Shown piece by piece: positions 27,857-36,490 of a DNA stretch of 64,000 nucleotides (the first letter of the stretch is position 1; each line of letters begins with the position of its first letter). The stretch is from the NCBI RefSeq assembly GCF_004342985.1, contig NZ_SMBO01000001.1, positions 1,550,001 through 1,614,000 on the forward strand, in the 5' to 3' direction. The notes under the pieces were generated by a model, which did no database searches, was not told where the DNA came from, and saw only the letters and a program-made list of their open reading frames with translations. The stretch is from Novosphingobium sp. PhB57. GTDB taxonomy: Bacteria > Pseudomonadota > Alphaproteobacteria > Sphingomonadales > Sphingomonadaceae. A program made the translations under genes and the position numbers.

Positions 27857-29006
27857 ACAAGGCACACTGAATCAGGCGCTTGTTTCGGCATATCGGGGCA
27901 AGCGGATTCTGGTGACCGGCCACACCGGCTTCAAGGGTGGCTGGTTATGCCTCTGGCTCAGGCAACTGGGCGCAGAGGTCACCGGGGTCGCCTTGCACCG
28001 CCCCCCGCAAGGCCCTGACATGTTTCATTCGGTCGACCTGGGGGGGCTGGTCGACCACCGCATTGCCGACATCCGCGACGCCGCCGCCTTCGATGCGGCC
28101 TGTGCGGACCTGCGGCCGGACCTGGTGTTCCACCTCGCCGCGCAGGCGCTGGTGCGCCCGTCCTACGACGATCCGGTCGAGACTTTCGCCACCAACGTCA
28201 CCGGCACCGCCGTCGTCCTCGACGCGGTGCGGCGCATGCCTTCGGCGCGCGGCGTGGTCGTGGTCACCAGCGACAAGTGCTATGAAAACCGCGAGTGGGA
28301 ATGGCCCTACCGCGAGACCGACGCGCTGGGCGGGGCGGATCCCTACAGCGCCTCGAAAGGCTGCACCGAGCTGGTCGCCGCGGCGTTCCGGCGGTCGTAC
28401 TTTTCCAGTCCCGACGGCTGCCAGCTGGCCACCGTGCGTGCGGGCAACGTGATCGGCGGGGGCGACAACTCGCTCGACCGCCTGCTGCCCGACGTCGTGC
28501 GCGCCACCATGGCAGGCACCGCCGTGACCATCCGCAACCCGGCCAGCGTGCGCCCCTGGCAGCATGTTCTGGAGCCGCTGGCGGGATACCTGATGCTGGG
28601 TGCGCAGCTTCTTGGAGAGGATGCGCCGCGCTTTGCCGAGGCCTGGAACTTTGGCCCCAGCGCCGATGGCTTCATCGACGTCGAGGAAATCGCGCGCCAC
28701 TTCCAGCGGGCCTGGGGCCCGGGCGTGGCGCAGATCGCCTTCGGGCGCCGTCCCGACGACCCGCACGAGGCGGGGCTGCTCACGCTCGATTCCAGCAAGG
28801 CCCATGCCCGGCTCGGCTGGCGCCCGCGCCTCTCGACCGAGGAAGCGGTGACGATGAGCGCCGAATGGTACCGCGCCTACGCGCGCGGCAACGCCGACAT
28901 GCGCGCCTTCAGCGAGGCGCAGATCGCCCGGTACTCCGATCAGCTCTCCGGCTCGGAAACCGGGATCACTGAAACTCTCCAGGGGGAAACAGCAATATGC
29001 GCGTGA
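27849..29006 (+). CDS. rfbG: CDP-glucose 4,6-dehydratase
   Basis: 385 residues from ATG 27849, overlapping rfbF by 8 bases. It is an extended SDR enzyme that converts CDP-glucose to CDP-4-keto-6-deoxyglucose. The NAD-binding motif is RILVTGHTGFKGGWLCLWL, followed by DLVFHLAAQALVRPSYDDPV. The catalytic Tyr-x3-Lys is GGADPYSASKGCTELVAAAF, and VRAGNVIGGGDNSLDRLLPD is typical of RfbG. The C-terminus continues past the core to end ETLQGETAICA and overlaps the next start by 10 bases. Function is secure from length, motifs and position directly after rfbF. Confidence 0.95.
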   Translation: MPEQGTLNQALVSAYRGKRILVTGHTGFKGGWLCLWLRQLGAEVTGVALHRPPQGPDMFHSVDLGGLVDHRIADIRDAAAFDAACADLRPDLVFHLAAQALVRPSYDDPVETFATNVTGTAVVLDAVRRMPSARGVVVVTSDKCYENREWEWPYRETDALGGADPYSASKGCTELVAAAFRRSYFSSPDGCQLATVRAGNVIGGGDNSLDRLLPDVVRATMAGTAVTIRNPASVRPWQHVLEPLAGYLMLGAQLLGEDAPRFAEAWNFGPSADGFIDVEEIARHFQRAWGPGVAQIAFGRRPDDPHEAGLLTLDSSKAHARLGWRPRLSTEEAVTMSAEWYRAYARGNADMRAFSEAQIARYSDQLSGSETGITETLQGETAICA

Positions 29007-30217
29007 ATTATGGTCAGACCGTCCACGGCGAGGAAGAAATCGCCGCCGTCCTCGAAGTGCTGCGCACCTCCACCCAGATGGGCCCGAAAGTGCGCGCCAT
29101 GCAGGAGCAGGTCTCGGCGCTCTTCGCCAAGGACCACGGCATCATGGTCAATTCCGGCTCCTCGGCGAACTACCTCGCGATCGAGCTGCTGAACCTGCCC
29201 GAAGGCAGCGAGGTCATCACCCCGGCGCTGACGTTCGCCACCACCGTGGCGCCGATCGTGCGCTCGCGCCTGGTGCCGGCCTTCGTCGACTCGGCGGTCG
29301 GCACTTACAACATCGACGTCGAGAAGATCGAGGCGATGATCGGGCCGAACACCAGGGCGATGATGATCCCTTCGCTGATCGGCAACCTGCCCGACTGGGA
29401 CCGCATCCGCGAGATCGCCGACAAGCACGGCCTGATGGTGGTGGAAGACAGCGCCGACACCCTGGGCGCCACCTTGCGCGGCACCAGCACCGGCACCCGT
29501 TCGCACATCTCCACCACCAGCTTCTACGGCTCGCACGTCATCAATGCGGCGGGTAACGGCGGCATGCTCTGCGTTTCGGACGAGGACCTCGCCCGCCGCG
29601 CGCTGCTGCTGCGTTCCTGGGGGCGGACCAGCTCGCTCTACGTCGATTCCGAAAGCATCGAGAAGCGTTTCAACGTCGCGCTCGACGGTATCGACTATGA
29701 CGCCAAGTTCCTGTTCGACGAGCTGGGCTTCAATGTCGAGCCTTCGGAAATGGGCGCCGCCTTCGGCCTCGTCCAGCTCAAGAAGCTGGACAACAACATT
29801 GCCGCGCGTGAGCACAACTTCGAGCGGCAGTACCAGTTCTTCAAGCAGTACGAGGACTGGTTCGTCCTGCCCGAACAGCTGCCGGAATCGCGCACGGGCT
29901 GGCTCGCCTTCCCGCTGACCATTCGCGAGGACGCGCCCTTCACCCGCACCCAGATGCAGATCTGGCTGGAAGAGCGCGACATCCAGACCCGCCCGGTCTT
30001 CACCGGCAACATCCTGCGCCAGCCGGCCATGAAGGACGTGACGCTCAAGGCCCCGCCGGAAGGCTGCCCGGTCGCCGACGCGGTGATGAAGGGCGGCATC
30101 CTGCTCGCCTGCCACCACGGCCTGACGGAAGCGCATATCGACTTCATGCACGAGACGTTCGAAGGCTTCGTCCGCTCCCTGACGACAACGTCCTCGCGGG
30201 AGGCGGCGAATGCTTGA
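28997..30217 (+). CDS. DegT-family 3-dehydratase (RfbH/ColD-like) with His in place of the PLP lysine and no iron-sulfur cysteines
   Basis: A 406-residue fold-type-I PLP enzyme at the RfbH position of a CDP-3,6-dideoxyhexose operon. The normal internal-aldimine lysine is replaced by His180 (TSFYGSHVINAAG), as in RfbH/E1 and ColD dehydratases. Asp151 of VVEDSADTLG should hold the cofactor nitrogen. RfbH/E1 enzymes carry a four-cysteine [2Fe-2S] motif right after the RxWGR segment; here that segment reads RSWGRTSSLYVDSESIEKRF with no cysteine, and no RfbI-type reductase gene is nearby. It therefore more likely works like ColD, removing the C3 hydroxyl without electron input. Chemistry is inferred; the residue changes are seen directly. 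Confidence 0.85.
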   Translation: MRVNYGQTVHGEEEIAAVLEVLRTSTQMGPKVRAMQEQVSALFAKDHGIMVNSGSSANYLAIELLNLPEGSEVITPALTFATTVAPIVRSRLVPAFVDSAVGTYNIDVEKIEAMIGPNTRAMMIPSLIGNLPDWDRIREIADKHGLMVVEDSADTLGATLRGTSTGTRSHISTTSFYGSHVINAAGNGGMLCVSDEDLARRALLLRSWGRTSSLYVDSESIEKRFNVALDGIDYDAKFLFDELGFNVEPSEMGAAFGLVQLKKLDNNIAAREHNFERQYQFFKQYEDWFVLPEQLPESRTGWLAFPLTIREDAPFTRTQMQIWLEERDIQTRPVFTGNILRQPAMKDVTLKAPPEGCPVADAVMKGGILLACHHGLTEAHIDFMHETFEGFVRSLTTTSSREAANA

Positions 30218-31481
30218 AATGTCCATTCCCAAGCCGGCCGATGCCGCCGATTCCGCCTCGAAGCTCAGCGAATGCCGCGCGTGCAAGGCGCCTTCGCCCT
30301 ATCTCTTCCTGCCGCTGGGAGACCATGCCCCCGGCCAGATGCTGATCCGCCCGGAAGACCTGGGCGCGGAGCAGCCGGCCTTCCCGCTCAACACCCAGGT
30401 CTGCCTGGAATGCGGGCTGGTGGAGATCGCCGACCAGATCCCGGCCGATTTCTTCCGCCACTACCTCTATGTCCCCTCGGGGGCCGCGCGCATGCACACG
30501 CACTTCTCGGACTTCGCCGAAGTGCTGGCCGCGCGCGCGGGTGACGGGCTGATCGTCGACATCGGCAGCAACGACGGCCTGCTCCTGGCCGCCTGCAATG
30601 CGCTGGGCTGCCGGACGCTGGGCTTCGACCCGGCCGAGAACATCGCCGCCATGGCCGCCGAGCGCGGGGTCGAGACATATATCGACTACTTCACGCCCGC
30701 CTCCGCCGAACTGGTCCGCTCGCAGCGCGGCCCGGCGAAAGTGATCGTCACCACGAACACCTTCAACCACATCGGCGACCTGCACACTTTCATGGCGGCC
30801 ATCAGCATCCTGCTGGCGGACGACGGCACCTTCGTGATCGAAGTGCCCCGCGCCAAGGAGTACATCGACCACACCGAATTCGACAATATCTACCACGAGC
30901 ACGTCTCCGAGTTCAGCCTGCTCTCGATCGTCAAGCTCGCCGCCTTCTTCGACCTCGAAGTGACCGACGCGCTCTCGCTGCCCGACATTCACGGCGGCTC
31001 GATGCGGGTGTTCCTGAACCGCAAGGCGGCCGGGATCGGCCCCTCGCAGTCGGTCGGCACGATGCTGCGCGACGAACTGGCCGGCGGCATGCTGGTCCAG
31101 GAGACCTATGACGCGCTCGCGCTCGAAGTGGAGGATATGGGCCGGGACATCCGCGCCATGCTCGACGAGATGAAGGCCCAGGGCCTGAAGATCGCCGGCT
31201 ACGGCGCCTCGGCCCGCGGCAACACCCTCATCACCCATTTCGGGATCGACACCGATTACCTCGACTTCCTGGTTGACCGGAATCCGCTGAAGCACGGCCT
31301 CTATTCGCCGAACACGCGCATTCCGATCCGCCCGGTCGAGGCGATCGAGGAAGAGAAACCGGACGTGCTCTTCGTGCTCGCCTGGAATTTCTTCGACGAG
31401 ATCTTCGAGCAGCAGGCCGCCTTCCGCGAACGCGGCGGCCGCTTCCTCGTGCCCCTGCCCGTGCCGAGGATCGTCTGCTGA
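30210..31481 (+). CDS. SAM-dependent sugar C-methyltransferase
   Basis: A 423-residue three-domain enzyme of the NovU/TylC3 type. The N-terminal zinc domain has CRACK then CLECG. The SAM domain is LIVDIGSNDGLLLAACNALG. The catalytic region contains DNIYHEHVSEFSLLSIVKL with the conserved Tyr-His-Glu-His, and the C-terminal domain has KIAGYGASARGNTLITHFG. Such enzymes methylate a carbon next to the 4-keto group of nucleotide-linked deoxysugars. With RfbF, RfbG and the dehydratase it points to a branched, C-methylated 6-deoxy sugar made as a CDP derivative. It overlaps the upstream gene by 8 bases. Confidence 0.9.
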   Translation: MLEMSIPKPADAADSASKLSECRACKAPSPYLFLPLGDHAPGQMLIRPEDLGAEQPAFPLNTQVCLECGLVEIADQIPADFFRHYLYVPSGAARMHTHFSDFAEVLAARAGDGLIVDIGSNDGLLLAACNALGCRTLGFDPAENIAAMAAERGVETYIDYFTPASAELVRSQRGPAKVIVTTNTFNHIGDLHTFMAAISILLADDGTFVIEVPRAKEYIDHTEFDNIYHEHVSEFSLLSIVKLAAFFDLEVTDALSLPDIHGGSMRVFLNRKAAGIGPSQSVGTMLRDELAGGMLVQETYDALALEVEDMGRDIRAMLDEMKAQGLKIAGYGASARGNTLITHFGIDTDYLDFLVDRNPLKHGLYSPNTRIPIRPVEAIEEEKPDVLFVLAWNFFDEIFEQQAAFRERGGRFLVPLPVPRIVC

Positions 31482-31579
31482 ACCGATCAAGCCGGGCCGG
31501 AGCGTAATTTCCGGCCCGGATCTTTTGCGGAAGGCCGGATTGTCGTGGAAGGCCGCAATTCTTGTAGAAGGGTCGCCAA

Positions 31580-32536
31580 GTGGCCGAAGGCGTAACGCTG
31601 CTCACAGGTGCCGGCGGCTTCATCGGCGCGCATCTCGTCCGCCGCCTTCTCGATGAAGGCGGGGACGTCCATGCCATCGTGCGCCCCTCCACCGAGCTGG
31701 GGCGGCTCTCGCCCTTTGCCGAACGCCTGACGATCCACCGCATCGACTTGTCGGACCGGCTGGAGATCCGGCGCTGCATCCGCGGCATCGCGCCCCGGCG
31801 CGTGTTCCACCTGGCGGCCGAGACCCGCCTGCCGCCCCAGCCCGATTTCGCGGCGGCCCGCGCCTCCCACGCGATCTACCTCCAGCCCGCGCTCAACTTG
31901 CTCCAGCCGCTGGCCGAGCTGCCCCGGCCCCCGGAAGCGGTGGTGCGCGCAGGGACCATCGCCGAATATGGCCGGGCCGCGCTGCCCTACCGGGAAGACG
32001 CCCGCGCGGTGCCCTCCACGCCTTATGGCGCGGGCATGCTGGCGACCACCGAGGCCATCGCCATGCTGGCCCCGCGCCTGCCCTTCCCGGTCGTCACCGC
32101 GCGCCTGGCGCTCTGCTACGGCCCGGGCCAGGCCCCCAGCTTCCTGATACCCGCGCTGATCGACGCCTGCCTCTCCCGCCAGCCGATGACGATCCGCCGC
32201 CCCGCCGACCGGCGCGACCTGATCCACGTCGACGATGCGGTCGACGCGCTGCTGCAGATCGCCCGCCAAGCGACGCGGCAGGATGTCCCGGACTGCGTGA
32301 ACATCTGCTCGGGCGACGCGCCGACGATGGAGGAGGTCGCCTGCCGGATCGAGGCCATGACCGGCTGCCCGGAGAACTTCCTGCCGCGGGCCGAGCCCGA
32401 GGACGCGCCCGTGGAGCTTTGCTCCAGTCCCGACCTTGCCGCCGGCGTGCTCGGCTGGCGCCGCCGCATCGAACTCGACGAAGGCCTCGCCCGTACCATC
32501 GCGGGCGAGCAACTCATGTGCACGAAAGCAGGATAG
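31580..32536 (+). CDS. NAD(P)-dependent epimerase/reductase-like protein lacking the catalytic lysine
   Basis: A 318-residue extended SDR at the position where these operons usually carry the 4-keto reductase (RfbJ/RfbS-like). The nucleotide-binding motif LLTGAGGFIGAHLV and RVFHLAAETR are intact, as is a GTIAEYG active-site strand. But the Tyr-x3-Lys reads Tyr149-Gly-Ala-Gly-Met153, so the catalytic lysine is Met. It may therefore bind NAD(P)H but react differently, or be inactive, or use another base. GTG start at 31580, 98 bases after the methyltransferase gene and 4 bases before the GT2 gene. Confidence 0.82.
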   Translation: MAEGVTLLTGAGGFIGAHLVRRLLDEGGDVHAIVRPSTELGRLSPFAERLTIHRIDLSDRLEIRRCIRGIAPRRVFHLAAETRLPPQPDFAAARASHAIYLQPALNLLQPLAELPRPPEAVVRAGTIAEYGRAALPYREDARAVPSTPYGAGMLATTEAIAMLAPRLPFPVVTARLALCYGPGQAPSFLIPALIDACLSRQPMTIRRPADRRDLIHVDDAVDALLQIARQATRQDVPDCVNICSGDAPTMEEVACRIEAMTGCPENFLPRAEPEDAPVELCSSPDLAAGVLGWRRRIELDEGLARTIAGEQLMCTKAG

Positions 32537-32540
32537 ATCC

Positions 32541-33521
32541 GTGAACGCCGAGCCGAAGACCCTGGTTTCCATCCTCGTTCCCGCCTTCAACGAGGAACTC
32601 AACGTCGTGCGCTGCTACGAGGCGATCGTGCGCGTCTTCGAGAAGCTGCCCGAATACGCCTACGAGATCATCGTCACGGACAACCATTCCACCGATCGCA
32701 CTTTCGAGCTGCTGGAAGACCTTGCCCGCAAGGACCCGGCGCTCAAGGTCATCCGCTTCTCACGCAATTACGGCTACCAGCGCTCGCTGCTCTGCGCCTA
32801 CAAGGCCGCCACCGGCGCCTGTTCGATCCAGCTCGACTGCGACCTCCAGGATCCGCCCGAACTGATCCCCGAGATGCTGGGGCTGTGGCGGGTGGGCCAC
32901 CAGGTGGTCTACGGCATCCGCCGCTCGCTCAAGGACGGCTTCGTCATCGCGACGCTGCGCCGCGCCTTCTACCGCTTCATTTCCTGGACCAGCGACGACG
33001 ACCTTCCCGTCAACGCCGGGGAATTCCGCCTGGTCGACCGCCGCATCCTGGTGGAACTGAACAAGGTGGAGGACGCCTCGCCCTATCTGCGCGGGCTGAT
33101 CAGCGCGATGGGCTTCTCCCAGGTGGGCCTCGAATACGACCGCGGCGACCGTATCGCCGGAGAGAGCAAGTTCCCGCTCAAGTCGATGATCTCGCTGGCG
33201 GTGGACGGGGTGCTCAACCACTCGCTGATGCCGCTGCGGATCGCCTCGATCTCGGGGATCGTGATCGGCGTGCTCAGCATGGTGCTGACCTTCATCTACC
33301 TCGTCGGGCGGGTGTTCCTTGGGCAGGCCTGGCCCGCCGGTTTCGCCACGACCACGATCCTGCTGCTCATGTCGATCTCGATCAACGCGGTCTTCATGGG
33401 CATCCTGGGCGAATATGTCGGCCGCCTGTTCCTCCAGGCCAAGCCGGGCACCCGGCCGATCGTCGAGCAGAAGATCAACTTTCCCGAAGTGATCTCGCTG
33501 GTTGCGCGCGAAAGACAGTGA
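32541..33521 (+). CDS. GT2 polyprenyl-phosphate sugar transferase (GtrB/DPM1-like)
   Basis: 326 residues from GTG 32541, with an AGGA ribosome site about 8 bases upstream. The GT-A domain shows VSILVPAFNEELNVVRCYEA, the metal-binding LDCDLQDPPELIPEM and SRNYGYQRSLLCAYKAATGA. It ends with two transmembrane helices (IVIGVLSMVLTFIYLVGRVF and LLLMSISINAVFMGILGEYV). GtrB-type enzymes load a sugar onto undecaprenyl phosphate for use by a periplasmic glycosyltransferase, here plausibly the GT39 protein. Its last 47 bases overlap the convergent gtrA-like gene, the usual flippase partner of GtrB. Confidence 0.9.
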   Translation: MNAEPKTLVSILVPAFNEELNVVRCYEAIVRVFEKLPEYAYEIIVTDNHSTDRTFELLEDLARKDPALKVIRFSRNYGYQRSLLCAYKAATGACSIQLDCDLQDPPELIPEMLGLWRVGHQVVYGIRRSLKDGFVIATLRRAFYRFISWTSDDDLPVNAGEFRLVDRRILVELNKVEDASPYLRGLISAMGFSQVGLEYDRGDRIAGESKFPLKSMISLAVDGVLNHSLMPLRIASISGIVIGVLSMVLTFIYLVGRVFLGQAWPAGFATTTILLLMSISINAVFMGILGEYVGRLFLQAKPGTRPIVEQKINFPEVISLVARERQ

Positions 33522-33942
33522 TGCGGGTGAGCACGAAGAGCACACCCGCATAAGTGCAGATCGCCAGGCCCTGCACCAGGGCGCTGCGCTCGAAGCCCGC
33601 CGCGCGGCCCAGCGCGATCACCCCCAGGTTCGCGGCATAGGACACCAGAAACGCCGCGCCGTAGCGCAGGGCCTCGGCCGTGGAGGCGCGGTGGCGGGCG
33701 CGGAAGGTGAGGTGCCGGTGAAGGGCGTAGGAGATCGGCAGGCCCATGGCGAAGCCCGCCAGGTTGGCCGCATAGTCGCCCAGCCCCGCCCGCAGCCAAC
33801 CCAGGATCAGGCCGTAGCCGATCGCCGTATTGGCCAGCCCCACCAGCACGAAGCGCGCCAGCGTCGCCGCCTCGCGCGCCAGCGCCGACCTGTCCAGTGG
33901 GGGCCTGTCCACGGGCCGGCGTTTACGCGGAATATCGGTCAC
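33475..33942 (-). CDS. GtrA-family membrane protein
   Basis: 155 residues from GTG 33942 (GTGA overlap with the upstream epimerase stop). It has four transmembrane helices and the GtrA pattern RFVLVGLANTAIGYGLILGW, NLAGFAMGLPISYALHRHLT and RYGAAFLVSYAANLGVIALG. GtrA proteins are thought to flip undecaprenyl-phosphate sugars, the product of GtrB-type enzymes, to the periplasm. Its partner GT2 gene lies on the opposite strand, and the two genes overlap tail-to-tail by 47 bases. An N-terminal cytoplasmic stretch is rich in Arg/Asp/Pro. Confidence 0.88.
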   Translation of the reverse strand: MTDIPRKRRPVDRPPLDRSALAREAATLARFVLVGLANTAIGYGLILGWLRAGLGDYAANLAGFAMGLPISYALHRHLTFRARHRASTAEALRYGAAFLVSYAANLGVIALGRAAGFERSALVQGLAICTYAGVLFVLTRITVFRAQPARSLRES

Positions 33943-35093
33943 TCCGCCTCCTGAGACTGCAGCGATTCCACGTCGTAGAACTGGCGATACCAGTCGGCGA
34001 AGCGTTGCAGCCCTTCTTCCAGCATGACGCGCGGGTGGTAGCCGCAGATCGCCTGCAGCTTGCTCACGTCGGCATATGTGGCGGTGACGTCCCCCGGCTG
34101 CATCGGCCGCATGATCTTCTGCGCCTTGCGGCCGAGCGCCGCTTCCAGCGCCTCGATCATGTCCATCAGCCCCACCGGGCGACTGTCGCCGATGTTGAGC
34201 ACCCGGTGCGCCCGGGCTTTCACGCCGCCGGCGCCCGGCACATTGTCGAGCGCGCCCAGCACACCGTCGACGATGTCGTCGATATACGTGAAGTCCCGCG
34301 CCATGCGGCCCTCGCCATAGACCTCGATCGGCTCTCCGGCGAAGATCTTCCGCGTGAAGCCGAAGTAGGCCATGTCGGGGCGGCCCCAGGGTCCATAGAC
34401 CGTGAAGAAACGCAGCCCGGTCTGCGGCAGCCCGTAGAGGCTGGCGTAGGACTGGCTCATCAGCTCGCAAGACCGCTTGGTGGCGGCATAGAGCGAGACC
34501 GGCTCCGTGGCCGGATCGTCCTCGGAGAAGCCGCCCGCACCCCCTTCCTTGCAGGCCTGGCCGTCCGGCCCGGCCAGCGGCCGCTCGCCGTAGACCGAGC
34601 TGGAGGAGGCATAGACCAGATGCTCGAAGCCTTCCGCATGGCGGCAGGCCTCCAGCACGGCGAGATGGCCGGCCAGGTTGGAGCGCTCATAGGCGAAGGG
34701 GTTCTCGATGCTGTAGCGCACCCCGGCCTGCGCGGCGAGATGGACCACCCGGCGCACGCCCCGGCTGCGGACCAGCGCGGCCACGGCGGCGGCATCGGCC
34801 ACGTCCAGGCGGTGGAACTCGAACTCGGGCAGGCCCTCGAACGTGGCGAGGCGCGCATGCTTGAGCGCGGGGTCGTAATAGTCGTTGACCACGTCGAGCC
34901 CGATCACCTGCTCGCCCCGGTCGAGCAGGCGGTGCGCCACGGCATGGCCGATGAAGCCGGCCACGCCCGTGACGAGGACGGGTCCGGTGACGTTGGCGGC
35001 AGCGAGTGCGGGATCGGTAGGGTTCAAGAGCGGCTTCCTGTTGCGACGGGTTCCGCCGCAAGGTTGGGCATCGCCGGGCGGGCCGACAATCAC
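33939..35093 (-). CDS. UDP-glucuronate 4-epimerase-like NAD-dependent epimerase
   Basis: An extended SDR of 384 residues, with a GTG start at 35093; a shorter start near residue 25 is possible. It has VLVTGVAGFIGHAVAHRLLD, the GalE-like GLDVVNDYYDPALKHARLA, an intact Tyr-x3-Lys in VSLYAATKRSCELM, and RFFTVYGPWGRPDMAYFGFT. This is the signature set of UDP-glucuronate/UDP-galacturonate epimerases. It would interconvert UDP-uronic acids and supply an acidic sugar to the polysaccharide. The insert after VYGERP is slightly longer than usual (about 15 residues). It is first in a two-gene operon with gtrA. Confidence 0.88.
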   Translation of the reverse strand: MIVGPPGDAQPCGGTRRNRKPLLNPTDPALAAANVTGPVLVTGVAGFIGHAVAHRLLDRGEQVIGLDVVNDYYDPALKHARLATFEGLPEFEFHRLDVADAAAVAALVRSRGVRRVVHLAAQAGVRYSIENPFAYERSNLAGHLAVLEACRHAEGFEHLVYASSSSVYGERPLAGPDGQACKEGGAGGFSEDDPATEPVSLYAATKRSCELMSQSYASLYGLPQTGLRFFTVYGPWGRPDMAYFGFTRKIFAGEPIEVYGEGRMARDFTYIDDIVDGVLGALDNVPGAGGVKARAHRVLNIGDSRPVGLMDMIEALEAALGRKAQKIMRPMQPGDVTATYADVSKLQAICGYHPRVMLEEGLQRFADWYRQFYDVESLQSQEAE

Positions 35094-35400
35094 CCGGAAG
35101 CATAGCGCGCCCGGTCATTGGGGCCGCACCGCGACCCAAGGGATTAGCCCCTCGCAGGAAACCGGCGATCCCGCATCGCAGGGGCGCGGCTCGGGCGCGG
35201 AAACGCGCCGGAACCGGCTGTATATATCGATCCACCCTAGACTTTCGGAGGACCATCCGGGCGATTCATGGCAATTGACCCGACCCGCCCCGGCATGGTC
35301 TCTCGTTTGTGTTCAAGGTGTTGTCCTGAACGTGACAAACGATGTCCTCGCGGCCTGACCTTCCCCGGCATGCACGCGCGGAGGAGCCAGGGAGCGCGAC
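35094..35400. other. Divergent promoter region, no gene seen
   Basis: This 307-base gap between the minus-strand epimerase and the plus-strand sulfotransferase contains no credible gene. It must carry promoters for both directions; no operator-like repeat was recognised. Confidence 0.4.
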
Positions 35401-36483
35401 GTGAAGGAGCCGGGTACAAGACCACTTGTCCATATCGGATTCCACAAGACTGCTTCAACGCTGCTCCAGAACGCCCTGTTCTCGCGGCGCGAACTCGGCT
35501 TCGAGCGGCTGGAGAACGATCGCTATCACATCCAGCTGGACTTCGTGAAACAGGGCGCCTTCGACGACCTCTCTCCCCACCGGATCGAGAGCTATCGCCG
35601 CCGCAGCCGCGAGGCGCAGGCGCGTGGCAATACCCTGGTAGTCTCGCACGAGCGGCTGTCCGGCTATCCCGCCTCGGGCGGATACGACGCCAAGCTGATC
35701 GCCGACCGCATCAAGAACTGCCTGCCGAACGCCCGGATCCTGGTCTTCGTGCGCGAGCAGCGCTCGATGATCTTCTCGTACTACCTGCAATATATCAGCG
35801 ACGGCGGCTCGCTCTCGTTCCGCCGGCTGACCACCCCGCTGCAATGGACCCTCTCGCGCAAGCCGGACTTCGACTTCCGCTCCTTCGCCTATGTCCAGTG
35901 CATCGAATATTACCGCCAGCTCTTCGGCCCCGAAAACGTGCTGGTGCTGCCTTACGAGGCCCTGCGCAACGACGCGTCGCGCGTCGCGCGCGAGATCTCG
36001 CAGTTCTGCGAGCACGACGCCTCGCTGATCCCGCACGACATCTTCGGCGCCCCCGCCAACGAGGGCATGCCGATCCTCATGCAGGCCCTGCGCCGTCCGC
36101 TCAACGCCCTGTTCAACCGGAACCAGCTTTCGCCCCAGGCGCCGGTGGTGTTCCCCCCGTTCGACCGCTACTACCGCAAGCTCCGCCCGATCTTCGCCTT
36201 CACCGCCATGTTCGACAAGCCGCTCCGCCGCCGCCTGATGCGCCAGATCGAGCAGTCGGTCGGAGAGCGCTATGCGGAAAGCAACCAGCAGCTCCAGCGC
36301 ATGACCGGCTACGACTTGCGCCGCTTCGGCTACAGCCTGCCCAGTCCGGCCGCGCCGATGCTGGAACCCGGCATCAGGGGCGCGACGGCCGCCGGCGTCC
36401 CGCGCAAGACCAAGCGCTCGCGCGCCGCCCTCCACGCTCACGGCCAGGCGCACAATCACACAGGCGGGTCGCGCACGGCATGA
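35401..36483 (+). CDS. Sulfotransferase-family protein
   Basis: 360 residues from GTG 35401. Residues 11-23 read HIGFHKTASTLLQ, the 5'-phosphosulfate-binding loop of PAPS-dependent sulfotransferases. RILVFVREQRSMIFSYYLQY (near residue 117) supplies the conserved Arg and Ser that bind the 3'-phosphate of PAPS. The middle section (YYRQLFGPENVLVLPYEALR) matches the family. The C-terminal 40 residues are Arg/Lys/His-rich and likely disordered. It would put sulfate on the polysaccharide, giving added charge to a polymer that probably already contains uronic acids. It is 8 bases upstream of the acyltransferase gene. Confidence 0.8.
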   Translation: MKEPGTRPLVHIGFHKTASTLLQNALFSRRELGFERLENDRYHIQLDFVKQGAFDDLSPHRIESYRRRSREAQARGNTLVVSHERLSGYPASGGYDAKLIADRIKNCLPNARILVFVREQRSMIFSYYLQYISDGGSLSFRRLTTPLQWTLSRKPDFDFRSFAYVQCIEYYRQLFGPENVLVLPYEALRNDASRVAREISQFCEHDASLIPHDIFGAPANEGMPILMQALRRPLNALFNRNQLSPQAPVVFPPFDRYYRKLRPIFAFTAMFDKPLRRRLMRQIEQSVGERYAESNQQLQRMTGYDLRRFGYSLPSPAAPMLEPGIRGATAAGVPRKTKRSRAALHAHGQAHNHTGGSRTA

Positions 36484-36490
36484 CATCCTT

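Noticed and set aside
28997-30217. Ordinary DegT sugar aminotransferase
   Set aside because: The PLP lysine is replaced by His180, so transamination by the normal route is unlikely; a dehydratase fits the operon.
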